From positions 496,001 to 560,000 of the forward strand of contig NZ_JBIPKE010000017.1 in the NCBI RefSeq assembly GCF_044005705.1: a DNA stretch of 64,000 bases. Reading direction: 5' to 3'. The notes beneath the pieces are model-generated. The model made no database searches, was not told where the DNA came from, and saw only the letters and a program-made list of their open reading frames with translations. This DNA comes from Marinoscillum luteum. GTDB lineage: Bacteria > Bacteroidota > Bacteroidia > Cytophagales > Cyclobacteriaceae. Positions 45,333 through 54,497 of the stretch are shown one piece after another; within the stretch, counting starts at the first letter, position 1; each line of letters opens with the position of its first letter. Made by a program: the position numbers and the translations under genes.

Positions 45333-48236
45333 ATGAATTACACAAAAGGCTTTATTCTCTTAATGCTATTTGGTAGCCTCATAGGTGCCACGACTGCCCA
45401 GAGCAACCAGACCGTTACAGATGCTGCGATCAGCAAAATGATTAACGCTTATAAGTCGGATTCCAAAGGCCCTTATAAGGACATCCGCTGGTTTTGCAAA
45501 GACGGCTCCACAGTGGCTCCGCAGGAGCGATGCCCCGAACCTGGAGTGCAGCGAGCGCGGTATAAAGACGAAGTGGTGGCTTTGGGCGCGAGTCATCATA
45601 TTTTTTTAGGGCAGATCCTTTCTAACACGGCGCACGAGGATTTTTGGGACTCAGAATACCAGGGATCTCGGATGAAACAATACAGTCTGGAACAATACCT
45701 CCGGGCCAATGATGGCGGTTGGATCAACAGAAGAGCGCAGTTTTATCGTGGTGCTTTTCAGGCTGAGGATGAGGAAGCCTGGGGCCTGGCTTACCTGCAG
45801 TGGTTGCTCGAGGATAAAAGCCGGCTCGTAGGTCAATTCTTTTTGATTCGCCAAAGTGCAAAGGACATCCCGCACTCAGGCGACAACAATACTGCTCAGA
45901 GTGTCAGAGCCATTTCCAAGGAAATTTCTGATGTGTATAATCCATTCATGGACCTGCGCGTGAAACTGCACGGTCAGCCGGAAGAATCCGACATACAAAA
46001 AGTACGAGACTTTCAGGCAGCACATTCAGCTAAGCTGAACGCTGAGCTCAAGGAGAAGCTCACGAGCCTGCTGGCCCAGATGGAGATTTTTTATCAGCCT
46101 GTGGCCATCAGTGATTTCAAGAGCCTGGCTAAAAAGGTGCCTAATAGCTTGCCGGCAAATGGCACCCTGGTTGACTTTATGGAGCAGTACAGTCAGGCCA
46201 GGACCAGCCGGGATCGCTGTGAGCTGATCGCCACGACAGGCCTTACCTTACGTCGGCAGATCGTCAATCCAATGAAATCAAGTGCTCGTCTGGCGCTGAT
46301 GGATGCTTCCATCAAAATGGAGACCATGCTCATCAGAGAGTCAGTGCTGTGGAGGCCTGAGACACTTGCAGAGCTACTCATCAAATCTAAAACCCTGGCT
46401 CAGGCAGCGACTGGCTTTGGTTACCTCGAAATTTGGGAGTGGGAGACGCTGGATGCCAATCTAATCATTGTCGCCGATGGTGAGATAACCCTGAAGGAAC
46501 TTGGAGATGACCTGGATCACCTTCGGAGGTCGGTAGAGTGGAGCGCCGGGACGTTTAGAGCTACTTATCAGGAGGTGGTGAAGCGTTATGGTTCATTTGA
46601 GCCTCTGGCCAATGGCTTCATCGACGACCGGGTGCGGGCTTCGTGTCTGTTGCAGCTGGGGAGCAGCGTATCCCTTTTGGGTGATTTCTTTGCCGATCAG
46701 GCGGGATTTTCAAACCAACTGTTGGGAATCAAAAATCAAAGTGCTGCCCGTGGACTCAACCCCGGATATGCCATGGGCGAGTTGGTGGTGACCAATCAGT
46801 CTCCAGAGGAGATAGAGGTGTCTGGTGATAAAATCTATGTATTCAACAGGCCTCCTGCCGACCTGAAACCGGTGGCGGGTATTGCCACGGTCACGGAAGG
46901 CAACATGGTCTCGCATGTCCAGCTGCTGGCCCGAAACCTGGGGATTCCGAATGCCGTGCTGTCCATGGAAAACCTGACGGCTTTGCTTCCATACAATGGA
47001 AAGAAGGTGTTCTACGCGGTTTCGAATAAAGGCACGGTACTGATGAAGCTGGCCACAGAGATGACTCCTGAAGAAAAGGCCCTCTTTGCCAAAAAGGTGA
47101 GAAACGAAGAGAAAATAAGTGTACCCGTGGAAATGATGGAGCTGGATGACGCCAGAATCCTGAACCTGCGGGACGTCAATGCCTCCAAGTCGGGCATCAT
47201 CTGCGGCCCCAAAGCGGCCAATTTGGGCCAGCTGAAGCAGCTTTTTCCCGATCATGTGGTGAATGGTATTGTCATACCTTTTGCCATTTTCAAACAGCAT
47301 TTTGACCAGGCGATGCCAGGCCAGGGGATGAGCTACTGGCAATACCTGAAAGCCACATTTAAGGTGGCGGGTGAAATGAGTACTGCCGGATCCACAGATG
47401 GTGAAATGGAAAAGTACGTGATGGGCAGGTTGGAGGTATTGCAGGTGGCTATCAGGCAGATCAAGTTGATGCCCGAATTTGAGGCTGCTCTCAATGCGAA
47501 GTTTAAAGAAGCATTTGGGGTATCGCTGGGCAAGGTGCCGGTTTTCATCCGTAGCGATACCAATATGGAAGACCTCAAAGACTTCACCGGGGCGGGCCTC
47601 AACCTCACACTCTTCAATGTGTTGGATGCGCAAAAAATACTACAGGGGATCAAAGATGTATGGGCATCACCCTATACCGAGCGCAGTTATAAGTGGCGCC
47701 AAAAATATCTCCTTAATCCTGAAAACGTGTTTCCTTCCATCCTCATCATCCCCAGTGTGGATGCAGACTGCTCAGGTGTGCTCATCACCAAGGGAGTGAC
47801 CACCGGAAAGCCAGATGATAACACCGTGGCTTTCAATAGAGGTGTGGGTGGTGCTGTGGAAGGGCAGGCAAGTGAAACCTGGCTGCTGGAAGCAGACAGA
47901 ACCATCCTCTTGTCGCCCTCACGCGAGCCGGACTATACCTCCATCCCTGCCACGGGTGGCACCCTCAAAAAGCATACTACTTTTGAGGAGCCCGTGCTGT
48001 CAGAAGCCAATTTGGTGAGCCTCGGGGAAATGGCCGAAGCCCTGAAGGAAAAGCTGGGCGAGATAGGGATGAAGAGTCCTTATGATGTAGAGTTGGGATT
48101 CAGGAAGGACAAAATATGGCTTTTTCAGGTCAGACCATTTGTGGAAAACAAACGGGCAGCAGCGTCTGAGTTTCTCAGATCGATCACGCCTGTTTTAGCA
48201 GGGGATCAATTGATACCATTAAATACCGCCTTATGA
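45333..48236 (+). CDS. Exported PEP synthase/PPDK-like protein (mobile His domain and ATP-grasp domain)
   Basis: A 967-residue protein with an apparent signal peptide ('FILLMLFGSLIGATTAQS'). The first 470 residues are mostly helical and unassigned. A PEP-utiliser mobile domain follows (about 475-560), with the phosphorylatable His in 'GNMVSHVQLLARNLGIP' (about 527). The C-terminal region (about 615-960) is a PPDK/PEP synthase-type ATP-grasp domain: 'GPKAANLGQLKQLFPDHVV', 'VPVFIRSDTNMEDLKDFTGAG' and 'SPYDVELGFRKDKIWLFQVR'. The PEP/pyruvate barrel is missing, as in rifampicin phosphotransferase and glucan dikinase relatives. It would need ATP on the far side of the membrane, which is odd. It overlaps the next gene by four bases. 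Confidence 0.85.
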   Translation: MNYTKGFILLMLFGSLIGATTAQSNQTVTDAAISKMINAYKSDSKGPYKDIRWFCKDGSTVAPQERCPEPGVQRARYKDEVVALGASHHIFLGQILSNTAHEDFWDSEYQGSRMKQYSLEQYLRANDGGWINRRAQFYRGAFQAEDEEAWGLAYLQWLLEDKSRLVGQFFLIRQSAKDIPHSGDNNTAQSVRAISKEISDVYNPFMDLRVKLHGQPEESDIQKVRDFQAAHSAKLNAELKEKLTSLLAQMEIFYQPVAISDFKSLAKKVPNSLPANGTLVDFMEQYSQARTSRDRCELIATTGLTLRRQIVNPMKSSARLALMDASIKMETMLIRESVLWRPETLAELLIKSKTLAQAATGFGYLEIWEWETLDANLIIVADGEITLKELGDDLDHLRRSVEWSAGTFRATYQEVVKRYGSFEPLANGFIDDRVRASCLLQLGSSVSLLGDFFADQAGFSNQLLGIKNQSAARGLNPGYAMGELVVTNQSPEEIEVSGDKIYVFNRPPADLKPVAGIATVTEGNMVSHVQLLARNLGIPNAVLSMENLTALLPYNGKKVFYAVSNKGTVLMKLATEMTPEEKALFAKKVRNEEKISVPVEMMELDDARILNLRDVNASKSGIICGPKAANLGQLKQLFPDHVVNGIVIPFAIFKQHFDQAMPGQGMSYWQYLKATFKVAGEMSTAGSTDGEMEKYVMGRLEVLQVAIRQIKLMPEFEAALNAKFKEAFGVSLGKVPVFIRSDTNMEDLKDFTGAGLNLTLFNVLDAQKILQGIKDVWASPYTERSYKWRQKYLLNPENVFPSILIIPSVDADCSGVLITKGVTTGKPDDNTVAFNRGVGGAVEGQASETWLLEADRTILLSPSREPDYTSIPATGGTLKKHTTFEEPVLSEANLVSLGEMAEALKEKLGEIGMKSPYDVELGFRKDKIWLFQVRPFVENKRAAASEFLRSITPVLAGDQLIPLNTAL

Positions 48237-49498
48237 AACTGACTATAAAGATTGTGCTTTCCGGGTTTTTAGGATGTGTGGTGCTTACTTCCGCCGACAA
48301 CCTCTACCCAATAGATGGATATGAGCTTACCGGGATTCGCAGACTGAAGCGCCTGGAACTGATCATGGCTGGTGAGCTCAAGGAAGGTAAACCCATTTCT
48401 GGGGCTCAGAAGTCTATCAGCGACATCAAACTCAATCTTTTGGGTGCCAAAGGCGATAGTCTGGAAGCGTTGCCTGCTACGGATGCAAAATTTCAAAAAT
48501 CCGTCAATGCACTTTTTCCGAATCTGGACGAAAGCTACTCGTTGGCCCTGCTGGACATTACTCCCGGTAGGCCGATGCGCTACGCTTCCCGAAAGGAAAA
48601 TCTACAGTACCAGCCTGGTAGCGTAGGAAAAATTGCTGTGGCCACAGGCTTCTTCGCTGAACTGTCCAAGATTTACCCTGACTCTTTTGATCAACGAAGA
48701 GCACTGCTGCGGGATCGTTCGGTACGGGCCGGAAAGTGGGCCATGTATGATGAGCATACAGTTCCGATTTTTGATTTGGAAACCAGAAAGCAGGTGAAGC
48801 GAACCGTGGTAGAGACGGACGTGTTCTCACTGTACGAATGGTTAGATCACATGCTTTCTGTGAGTAACAATGGCGCTGCCAGTGTATGCTGGCGTGAGGC
48901 CGTGCTGATGCGGGTATTTGGTAAAGACTACCCCACACTCACAGAGGAACAAGCCGATGAATATTTCAGAACTACCCCCAAATCACAGCTCAGTGAGATT
49001 GCCAATTCGGTAGTCAATGATCCACTGAGGGCCCTGGGTATTACCACTGACGAATGGCGTTTGGGGGCATTTTTTACGAAGGGTGCGGGTTCTTTTATTC
49101 CCGGAAAGGGAGGGAGTATAGGTACCCCTTCAGGACTAATGAAATACCTGGTAGCGATGGAACGTGGCCAGGTGGTGGATTCTGCCTCCAGCCTCGAAAT
49201 CAAGCGCATGCTCTACATGACCGATCGCAGGATCAGGTATGCAGCAGCTCCCCAACTGGCTACTGCAGCGGTGTACTTTAAATCAGGTAGCCTGTATAGC
49301 TGTAAGCAAGAAGAAGGATATCAGTGTGGTAAGTACATTGGCAACGTGAATAATTATATGAACTCCGTAGCCATTGTGGAGCATACCGATGGTACTACCT
49401 ATCTGGTGGTGCTGATGAGCAACGTACTCAAGAAAAACTCTGCAAGCGACCATGCAGCTTTGGCTTCCAGCATTGACCGGATCTGCAAGTTGAAATAG
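48233..49498 (+). CDS. Class A beta-lactamase-fold serine hydrolase, exported
   Basis: This 421-residue protein has a signal peptide ('IVLSGFLGCVVLTSADN') and a helical N-terminal extension of about 90 residues. The class A beta-lactamase-like domain has 'PGSVGKIAVATG' (SxxK, Ser about 130), 'SVSNNGAAS' in place of the SDN loop (about 211) and 'YFKSGSLYS' for the KTG motif (about 349). The catalytic set is therefore complete. It overlaps the PEP-synthase-like gene (ATGA) and is convergent with a nucleotide-carrier-like gene. It is a paralogue of the hydrolase at 52328-53338. Beta-lactam resistance or peptidoglycan cleavage are both possible. Confidence 0.85.
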   Translation: MKLTIKIVLSGFLGCVVLTSADNLYPIDGYELTGIRRLKRLELIMAGELKEGKPISGAQKSISDIKLNLLGAKGDSLEALPATDAKFQKSVNALFPNLDESYSLALLDITPGRPMRYASRKENLQYQPGSVGKIAVATGFFAELSKIYPDSFDQRRALLRDRSVRAGKWAMYDEHTVPIFDLETRKQVKRTVVETDVFSLYEWLDHMLSVSNNGAASVCWREAVLMRVFGKDYPTLTEEQADEYFRTTPKSQLSEIANSVVNDPLRALGITTDEWRLGAFFTKGAGSFIPGKGGSIGTPSGLMKYLVAMERGQVVDSASSLEIKRMLYMTDRRIRYAAAPQLATAAVYFKSGSLYSCKQEEGYQCGKYIGNVNNYMNSVAIVEHTDGTTYLVVLMSNVLKKNSASDHAALASSIDRICKLK

Positions 49499-49504
49499 AC
49501 CTCT

Positions 49505-52324
49505 TTAGGAGGTTTTCGCTTGCTGCCCGAGGATTTTCGCTGCCTGTTCTCTGATCTTTTCGTGGTGGCTGTTGAGAAATGGCCGTACCATCTCTTTGTA
49601 TTCCACTGAGCCAACGGCCTCTATGAGTTTGAAAACTGCCAGTTTCAATTTGGCATCACGCCCATCCAGTAGCATCACCAGGCATTTCTTTTCATCGGGT
49701 ACAGTGACCTTCAGGTGGTCAATGATGTCTTTGCTGAGAACATCCAGCATGGCACTCTCTGCGATGGGGAGCAGCGCTTTTTTAAGTGTGGGCTCCAGTA
49801 GGTTATCCAGGTATTCTACAGAGTTGAGTCGTACGTGCTCATTGACACTCCTGATACCTTCATAGGCCGAGATGATATCATCCGGAGGGTACCTGAGGCC
49901 TATGAGCCGGAAAATCCGCTCCAGTGTGCCGTCCAGCCGCCTTTCCAGCAGGCTGGTGAGCTGGGTGCGTGCTTCTTTTATCTGTGCCGACTCATGTACG
50001 GGTAGCAGCTGACGCTGTTTGTAAAACACTCCAAGGATATTTTTGTAGACATTGCATTCGTCTATGACGTGACCAAGAATGTCCTTTTTGTTAATCCGAA
50101 GATGAGGAAAATCACGCTGGAGTGCATTGAGCGACCTTAGTGCCTCCAGACGTAGCATTACGTCATTGGTATTGAGGAAGGAGAGGAGTACTTTCACCGA
50201 AGCATAGGCATCTATGCGCTCCAGTACTCCGGGAATCATGTGGGTGACTTCCGCACGTGTCGTAGCATTGCGGACCACCCGGTCCAGCTCCGGGAGGATG
50301 CCCACACCATAATTGAGCAACGCCAATTGGGCATTTTTTCGGGTTTCCCGGGGTACCAGAAACTCTGCAAGCCGCTCTATAAAGGTCACATTCATGGTGA
50401 ACCCTGCCGCAAGGATGGCCTCATTGATCACGCGAACTTCCTTGTCGTCCATGAAGCTGCGGATGATGGGATAAAAGGCGGGAATATTGGCATGACCAGC
50501 CGCTCTGAGGATCATTACTTTATAGAGGTATTTCTCCTCCGGATTTTCAGAGAGACCGATGTAATCGATCTTTTCGTGAATACGCTGCTCCACCTTCAGC
50601 AGGCGTTTCATCTCTTCATTGTTTCGTGCTTCCTCAGCCAGCCCTACCAGCGCCGCACCGCTGATGGTAGGATCGCTATGGGTCAGGTAGTTATGAATGA
50701 GGTTGATTCGCTGTTCTTTGGTTTGACGCAGGAGCTGGGCAAACGCTTTGTACCGCACTTCCTGATCAGGATCAGAGAGGAGGCCCTCCAGAACCTGCGG
50801 ATCCACCGTTTTTTCCAGATAATAAATGGACTGCAATGCACGGGCTCGTACAATAGGGGATTGATGAACTAAAAACTGACTGACATTATCGAAAAGCCGT
50901 TTGTCAGGAATCTCCCGCACCTTATCCAGCACGTAGAGAATTTGCTGCTCAGTGCCGGTTTCCAGTGCACGTTTGAGTCCGTTTAAAACAGAAATATTGC
51001 TGTAATCCGGCTGCACATTCTTCTTGTCAATCTGCGCAAGTTTAGATTTGAAAGAGTTGAGGTATTCCTGCCTCACTTTGAGTGCCACCCAGATCCAGAT
51101 GATGAGAATGAAAATGGTGAGGATACTCACCGCTCTGACGGACAGGTCAAGGCCATTGATCAGGAAAATGAGCATCAAACCGGCCAGTCCTGTGGCAGCC
51201 AGGTCCACGAATACGTCTATGAAACTTTTCGTCTGACTTTTAATACCTGACGGAATGGGTAGTGCCAGAAGCTCTGTAGCGGATTTATTGACCGACTGCT
51301 TCACGGATACTTCCCACAGCCTGGTGAAAATCCCCGCCCAAAGCACGGGCGCGAAGAGCAAAAGAGAAGACCCTAATAGAATACCACCGGGCAAAGCAAA
51401 CAGGGAAGTGCCTACGCCATAGGTACCCACTATTCGCCGGGTGAGAAAGAGCTGTATGAGCAGGGAGACCACATTGAAGGTGGAAAGCCAAAATCCGAAA
51501 AAGGATGTGAGCTCATCCGGATCATCAAAGGACTGGACCGCCACACTGCTAAACTGAAACTCGATGAGTTTGGAAACAATCACGCCAATGCCGATGATCA
51601 GCGCGAGGTAGGTGAGGTGCTTCGACTGGCGGATGAGCCAGATCGGGTGATCACCAAAATCCTTCATCCGTTTTTTCCGTTGAAAGCGGGTCAGCTTGGG
51701 TATGTGTCGTGTCCAGATCACATTGTTGAGGTAGATACAGACACACAGAAGGCCGGCACCAAAAAAGATCAGGTTGGTGCCTTCTATGTAATTGGCCATG
51801 ATGGAGGTCATGTATCCACCAGCCACACCTCCGGCAATGGGGCCTGCGCCAATAAAGCTAAAGAGACGCTTGGCCTCTCGCGCATCAAAAGCCAGGTTGG
51901 CCATGATCCAGAACTGAGAGGTGCTTAGTACGGCGAAGATGGCCACGATGACATAGAGCACATAGAGCACCAGTGCCGGTGAAATGCTGAGTTTAAGCAG
52001 TATGCCAAAGAATGTCAGCAGGATCACGGAGATCAGCAGGGTGGAGTTGGAAATACGCCGAAGCGAGCGGCTACCCAGCGCTCTGGAGTAAATCATGGAC
52101 ACCCCCATGGCGCTGATGGCCACCATGAGAAACATGAGGGGCAATTGGTCAACGCCCATCATGGAGAGGAACTGGGCGTTGACTACAGGTTTTATGACCA
52201 GGAGTGTGAATATCAGCAGGAAAATATTGAGCTGCATGAGCAGCACCCGCTGGTATTCTCCTTCACGTACATCAAAAGTCCTGAGTAAAAATGCTTTTAT
52301 AAGATCTTTTGACTGCTCTAACAA
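49505..52324 (-). CDS. ATP/ADP-carrier-like (Npt1/Npt2) membrane protein with C-terminal HEAT repeats
   Basis: This 939-residue protein has about 11-12 membrane helices in its first 430 residues in the arrangement of the nucleotide-transporter (NTT) branch of the major facilitator superfamily ('LVIKPVVNAQFLSMMGV' and 'REAKRLFSFIGAGPIAGGVA' are typical). From about 450 onward it is a chain of HEAT/armadillo repeats ('SPIVRARALQSIYYLEKTVD', 'DQEVRYKAFAQLLRQ', 'VRLNSVEYLDNLLEP'). True NTTs swap ATP and ADP or take up nucleotides. Whether this one does is unknown. It starts 3 bp after the class A-type hydrolase gene ends and is co-transcribed with it. Confidence 0.82.
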   Translation of the reverse strand: MLEQSKDLIKAFLLRTFDVREGEYQRVLLMQLNIFLLIFTLLVIKPVVNAQFLSMMGVDQLPLMFLMVAISAMGVSMIYSRALGSRSLRRISNSTLLISVILLTFFGILLKLSISPALVLYVLYVIVAIFAVLSTSQFWIMANLAFDAREAKRLFSFIGAGPIAGGVAGGYMTSIMANYIEGTNLIFFGAGLLCVCIYLNNVIWTRHIPKLTRFQRKKRMKDFGDHPIWLIRQSKHLTYLALIIGIGVIVSKLIEFQFSSVAVQSFDDPDELTSFFGFWLSTFNVVSLLIQLFLTRRIVGTYGVGTSLFALPGGILLGSSLLLFAPVLWAGIFTRLWEVSVKQSVNKSATELLALPIPSGIKSQTKSFIDVFVDLAATGLAGLMLIFLINGLDLSVRAVSILTIFILIIWIWVALKVRQEYLNSFKSKLAQIDKKNVQPDYSNISVLNGLKRALETGTEQQILYVLDKVREIPDKRLFDNVSQFLVHQSPIVRARALQSIYYLEKTVDPQVLEGLLSDPDQEVRYKAFAQLLRQTKEQRINLIHNYLTHSDPTISGAALVGLAEEARNNEEMKRLLKVEQRIHEKIDYIGLSENPEEKYLYKVMILRAAGHANIPAFYPIIRSFMDDKEVRVINEAILAAGFTMNVTFIERLAEFLVPRETRKNAQLALLNYGVGILPELDRVVRNATTRAEVTHMIPGVLERIDAYASVKVLLSFLNTNDVMLRLEALRSLNALQRDFPHLRINKKDILGHVIDECNVYKNILGVFYKQRQLLPVHESAQIKEARTQLTSLLERRLDGTLERIFRLIGLRYPPDDIISAYEGIRSVNEHVRLNSVEYLDNLLEPTLKKALLPIAESAMLDVLSKDIIDHLKVTVPDEKKCLVMLLDGRDAKLKLAVFKLIEAVGSVEYKEMVRPFLNSHHEKIREQAAKILGQQAKTS

Positions 52325-52327
52325 TTT

Positions 52328-53338
52328 TTAAATTTTCGGTTTTAATTTTTTATCCACTTCCATGATGAGTTCACGCATGATCTTTTCACCATCTTCATCC
52401 TCTACCAGGGCCACCAATATATACCTTCTCCACGTAGGACCCCAAACGAGTGCTGAGTCAGAATGATAATTTCTCCACGATCCTGATTTTCGGAAAACCT
52501 GTGCCCGTGGCGCCACCTGATCCAGGGTGTTGACAAATTTATGGTGCAGCATGGGATCTCCTAAGTAGGCGAGCATTTGTTTTGAGCGCTCATAGTTCAC
52601 GAGCTGCCCAAAGGCCAGCAGGTAATAGTACCTGCACACCTGTGTGGCTGTGGCACCATGGCTGATGTTTTTCAGTGGATCGCCATTTCTGGGTCCCGTG
52701 CTGGCGTAGCGCTTGCCTACCCAAAGGCCACCCCCTTTTTCTTCGTCGTAGAAGTCGTATTTGGGGTCCTGCATTACTTCAGCAATCTTATCCAGACCTA
52801 CCCGGTCTATCATCCTGGTGGTGGCTGCATTGTCACTCTTGGCGATCATCATGCGCATGTCGGATTTTATCTCATCGGTTTCCTCCAGCAGCCCCTGATC
52901 GATCGACTCTGTGGCTGTCAGCAGTACGGCTATTTTGGGGAGGCTGGCAGCATACATCATATCGTTGCCATTGACCCGGGCAAACTTCACGTTGTAGGAG
53001 TCCCTTAAGTCCACGAGTCCGATGCACATCTTCTTTTGACTGGCCAGCGTCGCCCACTTTTTATTGGAAGCAATGATGCCATCCAGGTCTTTTTGCAGGG
53101 AGCTGTTCAGGAGTGTGGTGAGTGGACGGATCAGTGAGTCATTCATCACGATCGGCAGTCCGGCGGGCTGCATCTCAGCCCTGTTTTCGGCGGATGAGGA
53201 CCGGGAACTGTTGGGGAAGTTGATGAACCGCATGAAAATACCAATGGTGACAATTACACCCAGTGCGACCAGAAGCCTCTTTTGGACGGAGAGCTTCTTT
53301 CCTTCAAATGAAATTGAGTTTTTTGTGGTTTCCATCAC
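52328..53338 (-). CDS. Class A beta-lactamase-fold serine hydrolase, membrane-anchored
   Basis: This 336-residue protein (second Met one codon in) has a single membrane anchor at about 22-37 ('LLVALGVIVTIGIFMRF'). Its class A beta-lactamase-like domain has 'ASLPKIAVL' (SxxK, Ser 132), 'IAKSDNAATTRMID' (canonical SDN) and 'VFRKSGSWRNYHSDSAL' (KSG). It is shorter and more canonical than the related hydrolase at 48233-49498. No Glu-166 loop could be assigned with confidence, so D,D-peptidase or esterase activity is as likely as beta-lactamase. It is the first gene of an operon with the nucleotide-carrier-like protein. Confidence 0.88.
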   Translation of the reverse strand: MMETTKNSISFEGKKLSVQKRLLVALGVIVTIGIFMRFINFPNSSRSSSAENRAEMQPAGLPIVMNDSLIRPLTTLLNSSLQKDLDGIIASNKKWATLASQKKMCIGLVDLRDSYNVKFARVNGNDMMYAASLPKIAVLLTATESIDQGLLEETDEIKSDMRMMIAKSDNAATTRMIDRVGLDKIAEVMQDPKYDFYDEEKGGGLWVGKRYASTGPRNGDPLKNISHGATATQVCRYYYLLAFGQLVNYERSKQMLAYLGDPMLHHKFVNTLDQVAPRAQVFRKSGSWRNYHSDSALVWGPTWRRYILVALVEDEDGEKIMRELIMEVDKKLKPKI

Positions 53339-53738
53339 CTCGGCTGTTGCTTTTCTAAAGGTAATAAAGAGATAGGTAAATGATTTCCAAAATCACTCGA
53401 CCTGATGTTCGATGTTTTCAAATGGGTGCTGTTTCTAAAATAGACGTTCATAGAGAATCTTCCCTGGGGTGGATTGACTTCCTTTCAGAATCAGGGCTTA
53501 TGCCGTGTATATAGCATTTTCCCTATGTCATTGCCCAAATTGATGATCCTCAACGTATGGACGATCGGGAATGTTGTGCTTTTGACCGGTCGGTAAAAAA
53601 TAAAATTTCAGCGCCCTGAAATGGTGTGATTTAGGGCCTTTTTGGCCTCATGCTAGGGAATAAAAGTCCGATCTTAAGATGCTTTGAATGGCATTTTGTA
53701 TGATGTTTCCAAGGGTCAGAAATACCGATTCTCATCCC
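53339..53738. other. 400-bp gene-free region between a hydrolase operon and the LytTR operon
   Basis: It contains the hairpin at 53613-53645 and the upstream region of the hydrolase operon. No credible reading frame or further repeat is seen. Confidence 0.5.
53613..53645. terminator. Probable terminator after the LytTR gene
   Basis: GCCCT-AAAT and ATTT-AGGGC arms with one bulged base form a stem (53613-53637) around a 6-nt loop, followed on the plus strand by CTTTTT. On the minus strand A/T-rich sequence with TTTTTT follows after a short gap. It lies about 100 bp past the LytTR stop. Confidence 0.5.
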
Positions 53739-54497
53739 TCAATCGCCCAGCCATTTTCTGAAATCGCTTGCCTTTTCGGCACTCACTACCACGTCTTCTT
53801 CCAGTTTGGGATTCAGCTCTATCAGGAGCTTGCCTTTGTGGTATCGGTGTACCGCCGATATGGACCTGAACTGTACAATAAACTGCCGGTTGGCACGGAA
53901 AAATTTATTGGGATCCAGCTGCGTCATGAGTTCATCCAGGGCCTGATCCAGCAGGTAGGTTCGGCCCTGGGTAGTCGCCATGTGTACCACGCCATGTCGG
54001 GTTTGAAAATAGGCCACATCCTCTGTCTCCACTGAGACCAGTTTGTCTCCAACTTTCGCCAGAAAACGGATTTTGTAGTCTTGCCCGCCCAGCTTTACAT
54101 TTTTCAGGAGCTCGCTCATATCCACCCCTCCGCCGAAGACCCTCTTCATTTGCTGGTATTTGAGGAGGCTCTTTTCCAGGTCTTCTTTTTTGATGGGTTT
54201 CAGCAGGTAATCAATGCTATTGACCCGAAAAGCCTTCAGCATGTATTCGTCAAACGCGGTGGTGAAAATAACGGGCCTGGTAATAGGCACTCGATCAAAA
54301 ATATCGAATGAAATGCCGTCACTCAGCTGGATGTCACTGAAAATAAGATCTGGAATGTGGTGGTTGTTAAACCATTTTACACTTTCCTCCACACTGTCCA
54401 GCACCTCCACGATTTCAATATCCGGATTGATTTCTTCGAGCAGCTTTTGTAACCGACGAAAGGCCGGTGCCTCGTCTTCAATGATCAGGACCTTCAT
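53739..54497 (-). CDS. LytTR-family response regulator
   Basis: This 252-residue regulator has a receiver domain ('KVLIIEDEAPAFRRLQKLLE', phosphoacceptor in 'PDLIFSDIQLSDGI', Asp about 57, and 'DYLLKPIKKED') and a C-terminal LytTR DNA-binding domain (about 140-250, 'FFRANRQFIVQFRSISAVHRY'). It overlaps its kinase gene by four bases. It is the paralogue of the 38547-39308 regulator. The operon runs away from the TonB-dependent receptor gene, whose promoter region it shares and may control. Confidence 0.95.
   Translation of the reverse strand: MKVLIIEDEAPAFRRLQKLLEEINPDIEIVEVLDSVEESVKWFNNHHIPDLIFSDIQLSDGISFDIFDRVPITRPVIFTTAFDEYMLKAFRVNSIDYLLKPIKKEDLEKSLLKYQQMKRVFGGGVDMSELLKNVKLGGQDYKIRFLAKVGDKLVSVETEDVAYFQTRHGVVHMATTQGRTYLLDQALDELMTQLDPNKFFRANRQFIVQFRSISAVHRYHKGKLLIELNPKLEEDVVVSAEKASDFRKWLGD

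Noticed and set aside
46710..47633. 307-residue minus-strand frame inside the PEP-synthase-like gene
   Set aside because: It lies wholly antisense to a recognised ATP-grasp/mobile-domain gene and shows no family features.
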